Origin: Owenia fusiformis
Taxonomy: Eukaryota > Annelida > Polychaeta > Sabellida > Oweniidae
Direction of reading: 5' to 3'
DNA: 64,000 nt
NCBI GenBank assembly: GCA_903813345.2
Contig: CAIIXF020000011.1
Location: 2,628,571-2,692,570, forward strand
Below, piece by piece: positions 56,966-64,000 of the stretch. The notes below the pieces were generated by a model. That model was not told the origin of the DNA. It did not search any database and was given only the letters and a program-made list of their open reading frames with translations. Made by a program: the position numbers and the translations under genes. Numbering within the stretch: position 1 is the first letter of the stretch; the number at the start of each line of letters is the position of its first letter.

Positions 56966-58155
56966 CTTTTTAAGACAGTCCCTTATTGTCCCCTTAATGT
57001 TCGCATGGCTAGTTTTGCCGAAGTTAGGCTGACCAAGAGTCCTTGGGACAATGACAGAAATGTCGGTCATTTTGCTATTCTCAAGAATATCGGACAGAAC
57101 TTTACCAGCTCCAAATTCGCCGTTGTCGGAATATCCAAAGCCTTCAGGAACACGATAGGCATAGGGCGCAGACGTTGATTTGATAACATCATCAAATTTA
57201 TGGCACTTCGAAAAAGCTGCTTGGGCCTCTTTTATCCCCGGGACTTTAACAGCAATTGCGGTAAACCCACTGTTGTTTCCCTCCACGGATTCGCCTATTA
57301 CATAGCTATCAAGTTTGGGTGCAATGTCAATGGTTTTAGAAGACAATGGGAGGGGGTTCTTTGTGAAGAGTGGATCAACGGGTCTTTTATCAAGCATCAG
57401 CTTGTCTTTGTTAAAGTAGGCGTTTTTCCCAGCGGCCTTAGATCTTTGAATTTGGGCATTTGCGCTTGTTTACGCTGAGACATAGACTTTGGGAGTTGAT
57501 CAGTAATGTATATGCCTGTGCCCTTGAGGTTCTTGGCAAATTTAAGACAGACATCTCGCCCGGATCTCATGGTAAATTTCACAACCATCGGTTTAGTTTG
57601 AGCACCCATTCTGGGGAAACGATGACTAACATCGATCTTTACAGGGGCATGCGGGTTTTCGCGAGAGAATATTTGGTCGTTGGGTACACGTAGCTTATTT
57701 CGTATGAAATCGTAGACCAAAGTGTCACAGTCCTCTGTACCCTGCCCCTGCTCTGGGAGATTGTTTATGATTAGATTGTCTCTCATATACCTATATGTGA
57801 TTTCCTCTACAGCATTTGCGAGATCTTTGATTTGGTCAGATTGAGAAGCGATCCTACCCTCGAGTATGTCGACGCGATCACTTAGATACTCATTTTGAGT
57901 TTTCAGATCGGATACATCTGCCGCCAGCTCCAGAGTACCTTTGATAGACGATTTAACATCTTTCATATCGTTCATAAGGACACTGACGGACACAGTGTTG
58001 TTGTTTAGGCTAGCTTGGATGGAATCAAGTCGATCGAAAAGTTGAGCAATGTCATATTTATGCTGTTTAGGGGTTTGAGAGTCAGCTGAAGGACTAGTTA
58101 AAACATTATCAAAAGTTATTTTCCCAGATTCTGGAAGATCGAGAACACCTTCCAT
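56954..58155 (-). CDS. LINE ORF1: coiled coil, RRM-like region and IMPACT/YigZ-like domain (one frameshift)
   Basis: The first frame (58155-57397, 252 residues) has a heptad-rich region at about 30-125 ('QNEYLSDRVDILEGRIASQSDQIKDL'). An RRM-like/C-terminal segment follows ('RDNLIINNLPE', 'SHRFPRMGAQTKPMVVKFT', 'LKGTGIYITDQLPKSMSQRK'), as in many LINE ORF1 proteins that bind RNA and trimerise. The second frame (57397-56954, 147 residues) begins at a TGATG overlap. Read upstream, its frame continues 'AAGKNAYFNKDKLMLDKRP', an expected ORF1 continuation. A single-base shift near 57430 is therefore more likely than stop-start coupling. The second part contains 'APYAYRVPEGFGYSDNGEFGAGKVLSDIL...ISVIVPRTLG', which aligns with the IMPACT/YigZ (UPF0029) fold: AYR, D-DGE-GAG and the VVV-R-GG-LG strand. 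A hairpin (GGGTT/AACCC) follows the stop. Confidence 0.8.
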
Positions 58156-58300
58156 TGTCTGATTTTTGACGGGAAATGTCTATGACGATAAACTCACCAT
58201 AAGACGATCCGGGTTCACAGAATATGCAATCCAAGTTGTTCAGCTTATATTCGTGTATACAAAGATCGTCCAAATTGGTCTTTTGTCGCAGTATATCCAT

Positions 58301-59780
58301 AGAAATGCTTGTAAAAATGCAATTTTACGCAGCTCGAGAAAAAACTAAACCGCCATTGATTTGATCACGTGATTTGTTTACAATTGACTTACTGTTAATA
58401 GTTTGGGTGGCTCTGAGGCACATATACTGAGAAATCACGAGAATGGACTAAAAAATATGAACTTGGACATCTCAGTCGGTAAGTTTACAGCTTATATTCC
58501 GCTTCTAGTAAACCACCTGGCAGATTTGACCCAGTCTTTATTATCATCCAAATATTCGTCACCGAATGGAACTAGTTGAAAAGGAAATCTTATCTGTGAA
58601 TCTTGCTTGCATTCGGGAAAGAGGACATGCTGTCTTTCCCATCCGCCATTTTTTGTTATTGTTACCGCAAATTTTTGCAAATCGCCTTGACGTAACCGTC
58701 ATGCTATAACACCGTGTAATTTGTCTACTTTTAATTTTCCTAATGACAATAAATTTCTCATTGGATAACATTTAGACGATACTACTTCCGACATTAAAGT
58801 TTCCGAACCTGGCAAAAATTAGGCGATACGCCGCGAATTGAATAATTTATTATGCGGAGAGAATGACTACTTTATTTACAAATAATATTTGTCATGCAAG
58901 ATGGCGGAAGTTCACTTTTCAGAGCTCCGATAAATCTGAATGATTTTTTCGATTTACCCTGAACCCTATCATCGTATGGACTCTTCGAAACAACTCATTG
59001 ATAGAGTAGGTAATAGCCTATACTCCGACTGTCATTTTCGAACTGCGTATGCTTCGTTTCAGTTCAAAACACATGGATAGATATTATTTTCTTCAAGCCA
59101 CGTCATTGCAAATCGAACATTTTTTGTGTTTGGATATTACATTGACTGTGGAGATTTTGATTTATCATCTTGATTATAAATACACGAACACACGTAAGTT
59201 TCCTTAACTGATACAGTATCTGAGTGATCGAGGGGTTATACTAGTCCATGGTATGACTCATAGATATTACGAATCCGTGGCATAATATATGCTCAGCGAC
59301 ATTTGAACCGATATTTCTTGCTTGTGGATTTAGGTTCGTTTGAAAGACTTGGATAGACTGCATAAGTGGGGCGAGATTTAACGCTGATAACAAAGAATAA
59401 ATTTGAAAAATGTTCGTTTTTCTGGCTAAATTATTTCCTGTATACTCTGACTTTTCTCCTGCTACATTTGTTGCGACTTTTTACGTATTTTCTATTGTTT
59501 TTGTAGCCGCGACTTTTCTTCGATTAAAAAACGATTTCCCACCATTTTTTCCAGATATCCCGATTTTCTCCCGAATTTCAGAAAATGATCCCCGATTTGC
59601 ACTCAGATTTTTCCAAACAACCTCGATTTCAAGAAAATATCCCGATTTTTCTCCCAATTTTTGAATTGTCGATTTAGTTTTTACTTGTTACTTGATGTAT
59701 TTCTCACATTTCATTGTGTTTTGAACAACTAGGTTTAAGAAGCAAAATGTCGCCAACTGTCATATGTCACAGTCGAATCA
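58301..59780. other. No recognised gene
   Basis: Beyond the LINE 5' region I see only low-complexity 'cccgattt' and 'ttttcc' runs near 59520-59660. Short open frames lack domains. Confidence 0.4.
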
Positions 59781-59783
59781 CCT

Positions 59784-59912
59784 CATTATACCGACGCGTA
59801 TTATACTGAAACCCATTATACCGACTCGCATTATACCGAAACCCATTATACCGACGCGCATTGTGCCGAAAAGGCATCGATGCGCGTTGTACCGAAATCC
59901 GTGCCAGTGGGA
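59784..59912 (+). repeat. Minisatellite, CATTATACCGACGCG / CATTATACCGAAACC units
   Basis: About seven units of 15-16 bp alternate between two forms (CATTATACCGACGCG and CATTATACCGAAACC). They decay towards the right ('cattgtgccgaaaagg', 'gttgtaccgaaatcc'). The same array in inverse orientation is at 63561-63657. Confidence 0.88.
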
Positions 59913-61794
59913 CGGCACATTGCCTTAACCCATCAGTTTTACGACGTGCACTTAACTGCGTGGGACTATATCTTTACAGCGGTAATTTCAAGTTTTTGTC
60001 AGTGTAGACATTAAAAGTTGCAGTCCTCATACTCGCGCGTTTTTCAATATTTTCATTTGAAACTCGCAAGAACGATGCTTTGAATCTAGCTCTATACTCT
60101 TGATTGTGTACATATATGACAGTACACTATATAGGCAAAGAATAATAAAAAGTGGAGCCTGAAAAGTCAAATATGGTGCCATATTGAAAAACCAAGAGAA
60201 ATTCTGCTGTTATGTATCAGCATATAAAATAGATAGTTTATATATTACTTTAATATACACCTTGGTTCAAATTATACATGATTTTTTCATTGAACAGACA
60301 AGTCTTGAAAATTAAAAATTCATTTTTATTCACTTCCACAATATTTTGACTTTAAACTTTTTCATATGAGACTGGATTTTAATCTGTTGTTATTATATTC
60401 ATATTTAATTAAAGGTTTATCGCGCAAAAACATATTTTCAGATAATGCTTAATTTAAAATCTTTGAACATCTTAACATCTCAGTTGCGGCCAGAAATTTT
60501 TTAACTGATGCTAGGCGTTTCGGATTGAGGGGTCGTCTCAACAAACTTAGTTCCAGTTAACCATCAATTTCTTTATTTCATAAAGGATAAAGTCATAATT
60601 CTGTTATTTATGTTTAATTATGGTAAACCCTGCACTTCATAAAATATATTTAACCGTGGTAAATTCTGTATTCAATGAAGTAAACATTTATTTATACTGC
60701 ATTGTTTCATTGGTAAAAATAAATAATTGTACTATTAAATATAAAGTTTCACATTATTTATTGAACTTGATAATTATTGTATTTTCGATCTTGTGCTGAT
60801 GGGGCCAAAAATTGTTGTCATGGAGAGAGAGCAAGATATGTTGTCATGGAGATAGTAAGAAACGCATTCATTTGTTTTACTTTAAATCTTTCCAAATCCA
60901 AGTGTGATTTTTATCCATATGTGCCTCAATGATCCCATTAATTCTGAAGTTATTTCATTTTCTAACCATTTCACAAACATTTCTTTTCATATAATACCTC
61001 TAAATTGGCATCATTTCCATGTTTAAATTGCTTATATAGTTTTTGGCTACTGATATTATCTCTATCATCAGTTTTCATTCAACAAACGAAATCTCAATTA
61101 TTTTGACCAATATTTCAGTTTCATTTTGAAACATTGAATACATGTTTTAATTGGCAGTTTAAAATGGTGCTCATTAACTAAGTCCAATATTCAGCGCCCA
61201 TTTAATATCTATTTAGGGGCAAATCAATACTAGACTTAGCAGGGCATCTGATTCTCAATTTGATTTTGATTTGAATTGATTCACAATTGGGACCCATAGT
61301 GACTTTGCTCCACCGTTCTTGGTTGAGTTTAAGTCATGGCTCTAATTGGTACAACCCACGAATGCTGTTTTTCCTCCAGGGCCTTGCCATAACTAACGAA
61401 AACAATGATGTGGACATTTCTGGATTATTTCCGTTGTTTCCATTTCTTGCTACCTAATTTCTCAAAGTATCCATGCCAATTTCTTGACTCTGTTGAAAGT
61501 CCATGGTCCAATCAACTGTACCTTCTTATCATTTATGACGACTGGACAAAATGATAGAGCGTGGGAACCGACTGTGCCAAATGCTACGGATATTGCAGCT
61601 ATGTGTGTTGTGTTTTCAAGTGTTATTTTATATATGTCCGACAAATCGAATTATGGTTTTGATAATATCTAAATGTATCTAATAGTATCTAGATGTTTCG
61701 TTCATTCATTTGAATATAAAATAAAATCATAACTGCCTGGAAAGTAATATGAATAAAGTATGTAAATAAATTAATCAAAACGTCAAATTAAGAA
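59913..61794. other. No recognised feature
   Basis: About 1.9 kb of AT-rich sequence. It has a short repeat of 'gttgtcatggaga' near 60815 and 60840, and nothing else that I can support. Confidence 0.4.
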
Positions 61795-62155
61795 GCAAAA
61801 GTCTTTTCTGGGTCACTGCGAATGGCATGATTTCCTCGAGTCTCTTCAGTTGCAAGACAACCACAATGGGACCGATTCGCGTCGTTCCACTACTGCCCTT
61901 GGTGGGGGCCCGCTACCATACTATATGACTACCGGAGTTTACTAAAGCACGTTAGTGGAGGAACCAACCACAATCTGTCTCCGGCAAGAGCGGCCAGAGA
62001 ACCAACCCATGCCAAGGGCCGGTAAACGGTTGGACCTTCGGACCAGGTGTCCGTAATGATCAACAACTCCGTACATGAGGCTCGATAGTGGGACCTCCGT
62101 ATCCCACGACGTTCAACCGCAAAGTAGTCTCAGTCTACGTCACTAGGCTACCCTG
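61795..62155 (-). mobile_element. Probable tRNA-derived SINE
   Basis: The segment is clearly more GC-rich than its surroundings. On the minus strand it begins GCAGGGTAGCCTAGTGACG, which contains a near-perfect RNA polymerase III A box (TAGCCTAGTGA against TRGCNNAGYGG). A B-box-like GGTTGAAC lies about 35 bp further. The body of about 280 bp ends in 'agacttttgcttct'. No poly(A) or clear duplication was found, so the class is inferred from the tRNA-like head. Confidence 0.5.
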
Positions 62156-62303
62156 CTAATGCCCGGGTCACACATGCTCCGATCCATCGGCCGGCGCCCG
62201 GCCGATTGAGTGTTATGTTCAATATTGTATTCAATTTTGAACAAAATACTCAATCGGCCGGGCTCCGTAGTGAAAATCGGAGCAAATGTGACCAAGGCAT
62301 TAG
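62156..62303. mobile_element. 148-bp palindromic MITE
   Basis: CTAATGCCCGGGTCACAC at the left is mirrored by GTGACCAAGGCATTAG at the right. Both arms carry 'gctccgat' and 'cccggccgattgagt'. It directly abuts the SINE. Confidence 0.85.
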
Positions 62304-63280
62304 GTGTCAAAACTGCTAAAAAATAATGTAGTTGTTAGAATTATTTGCCTGGATAAACATGATATTACATTTCTTAATTGATTAATCCGATTTAATTGGA
62401 ATCGAAGTTCGACCAACGATCAAAGCAAAGCAATCAACAACTCTTGCAAATGTGAACGGGAGTCGTAAAGACAGAAAGTACAAGAATCGTGATCAATGTA
62501 AAGTATAATATTGAAGACACATCTTTGAATATCAGGTAGGAGAAACTTTCCAAAATGAAGAAGGAGAATTTAGAACATTTGATTTGTTGCCAATATAAGA
62601 TATCGCGGGCAATAAAAGGAATAAAAGGTATCGCGGGCAACTAAAGCCGATGAGTGAAAACAATTATAATTGACGCATCTAGATCGTTCAATATAACGGT
62701 AAGTGAATAGGTTTGTGTAGATACGTCGAGGAAAATAAGCTATTTCGATGCTTGAAATAATCTGATTACGCTTACTAATAATTACGCGTGGCTATTAATT
62801 AACACAAGTGTTGTGTAGAACAAAATCAAGAAAACTGAACGACCTATTAAGGAACTGTATTTCAGTTTCAAAGTGTTCAAGATATTTCCGCATGTTCAAA
62901 AACACAACATTTATATTTTAGGCTATCCATATTTTGTCAGATATCTCTAATTCATATTACAGGGAAAACATAATCATGTTTCCGAAAAGAATTTACACTC
63001 GCTACTCAAAATGAGGCACGGACACAAGTATAGAGAATAGCCTAGTGAAGGCATCTATCTAATAGTGGCTTTTCCATATAGCTTTGAAATCTCGTTAAGG
63101 TCTCATTTCAATGAATTTTAGGAGATCTGTGGTTTTAACCACTAAAGACTGACATTTTCTTCTATTTAAATGCAGTGTGTAATTTTCTATCAAAACAACT
63201 TAGTTTTTGCACTGTTATTTACCTTTATTCCAATTCTAGAGATTTTCAAGTTTTCTAAAAGTGGTCGGGCTAAATCCCCA
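62304..63280. other. No recognised feature
   Basis: AT-rich sequence without supported genes. A short tandem, 'ggaataaaaggtatcgcgggcaa', lies near 62605-62640. Confidence 0.4.
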
Positions 63281-63281
63281 T

Positions 63282-63541
63282 TGACAAAGTAACATACATT
63301 GGTAATATAACAGGCTTTTGTCAATGTAACAAAAGCGAGGGGCTTAGTATATGAATTACAGCTTCATTTACAAAACAAAATTCCAAATCGAAGAAACTTA
63401 TTAAAATTAGGCTATATTTTCTAACTTTGGGCCAAATTATAATCAGCAACTTGACTTATTAGTAGGTTTAAATCGAGAAAGCAAAAAATCGTAACCAGGA
63501 AGTTCATCTATTTTGTTACATTGACGTTTCGTCAAAGTAAC
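63282..63541. repeat. Four copies of G(A/T)CAA(A/T)GTAAC, one inverted
   Basis: GACAAAGTAAC (63283), GTCAATGTAAC (63319), the inverse GTTACATTGAC (63515) and GTCAAAGTAAC (63532) lie within 260 bp. The last two form a hairpin, GTTACATTGACG/CGTCAAAGTAAC. Meaning unknown. Confidence 0.55.
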
Positions 63542-63560
63542 TAGTTGTGGAACAGTGATT

Positions 63561-63657
63561 ATGGCATTCGGTATAACGTCTTTCGGTACAATGCGCGTCG
63601 GTATAATGGGTTTTGGTATAATGTGCGTCGGCATAATGGGTTTCGGTATAATGCGCA
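63561..63657 (-). repeat. Inverse copy of the CATTATACCG minisatellite
   Basis: GGTATAATGCGCGTCGGTATAATGGG-type units run in the opposite sense to the array at 59784-59912, about six copies. The two arrays face each other across 3.65 kb. Confidence 0.88.
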
Positions 63658-64000
63658 GACCCCGTCACAGTCACCGATCGCTGAACACCAACTGCTGAAC
63701 ACGGTCCGCAAAAATTTGGAGGCTGTAACAATGGCTCACAACCTTTTGGTGGTGACATAGGAAAAAAAAACGAAATCGCAAACACGTTCACGTTAAGTTT
63801 AGATTAGAGAGTTGTTCGGATTACAGTTTTTCCTGTATATACCCTATGGTTTGTTCAAGCCTTTTCAATCCAAGTTTCATGTAGGTATAGTAACCGTTTG
63901 AGTCTAGTTTGCAAAGGATTTTTGGGGGTAGATAAGTCTTTTTCTAGCCATTATTTGGGAGTGGGACTTGATTGCATTCATATAAGCAATGCAGCAAGAC
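63658..64000. other. No recognised feature at the window end
   Basis: No supported gene or repeat up to the window edge. Confidence 0.4.

Larger units (their letters stand above)
52177..58300 (-). mobile_element. Nearly full-length LINE (Jockey/CR1/L2-like group) with 2A-like motif
   Basis: On the minus strand the order is 5' region, ORF1 (58155-56954, two overlapping frames), an 890-bp spacer, ORF2 (56062-52422), a 3' untranslated region, an AATAAA-type signal near 52205-52200 and a poly(A) tail (T-run 52177-52186 on the plus strand). ORF2 has APE endonuclease and reverse transcriptase but no RNase H domain. Only about three breaks interrupt the coding regions: one frameshift in ORF1, one frameshift and one stop in ORF2. 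The copy is therefore fairly young. The 5' end is placed only roughly. I found no exact target duplication. Confidence 0.9.

Noticed and set aside
57395-57399. TGATG overlap between the two ORF1 frames of the LINE as programmed stop-start reinitiation
   Set aside because: The second frame reads sensibly upstream of its ATG ('AAGKNAYFNKDKL'), as expected if one protein had been shifted by one base. The overlap is then a coincidence.
58492-58771. Minus-strand short frames upstream of the LINE as an additional ORF
   Set aside because: Two overlapping short frames without domains, outside the likely element boundary.

Overview
The window is AT-rich, intron-containing animal DNA dominated by transposable elements. 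It appears to come from a marine invertebrate. A fibrinogen-domain gene, a Ginger-type DNA transposon, LINEs with a 2A-like motif and a degenerate TGACCTTGACC satellite would all fit a mollusc, echinoderm, hemichordate or lancelet. I cannot fix the phylum from sequence alone. Only one convincing intact host gene is present.

Layout. 1-7.0 kb holds dispersed repeats, a 1.4-kb inverted-terminal element (999-2380), a 5'-truncated LINE (about 3990-5050) and a long-armed foldback element (5726-6967, 5-bp target duplication). 7.94-14.21 kb is a DNA transposon of apparent Ginger1 type: CCGG on both sides, TGTNR-type ends, and a minus-strand integrase-like transposase gene in at least eight exons. 14.2-18.5 kb is mostly unrecognised, with a 150-bp direct duplication near 16.8 and 17.3 kb. 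18.5-28.7 kb is an eight-exon plus-strand gene for a secreted protein: signal peptide, Thr-rich linker, two EGF-like modules, a Cys-rich module, an ATPGTS-type mucin-like stretch and a fibrinogen C-terminal domain. Its introns carry a mariner-like MITE, a decayed antisense LINE and a large palindrome.

29-38.5 kb holds inverted copies of a 300-bp repeat and a 3.3-kb inverted-terminal element (31078-34410) with a broken gene for an Arg/Lys-rich protein ending in a PHD finger. A cluster of stray copies of its termini follows, then another foldback MITE. 38.86-51.68 kb is bounded by two 361-bp, nearly identical LTRs with a primer-binding site and polypurine tract, but its interior shows no retroelement genes. 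Nested in it is a pair of about 760-bp inverted repeats (40.34 and 49.31 kb) enclosing palindromes and a TGACCTTGACC satellite.

52.18 to about 58.3 kb is a nearly full-length minus-strand LINE. Its ORF1 has coiled-coil, RRM-like and IMPACT/YigZ-like parts. Its ORF2 starts with a membrane-spanning leader that ends in a 2A-like GDIQPNPGP motif, followed by APE endonuclease and reverse transcriptase. 58.3-64 kb holds inverted minisatellites, a probable tRNA-derived SINE and a small palindromic MITE.

The genes do not form a pathway. The fibrinogen-domain gene is the host gene, and the rest records several rounds of transposon insertion, many of the elements being palindromic.
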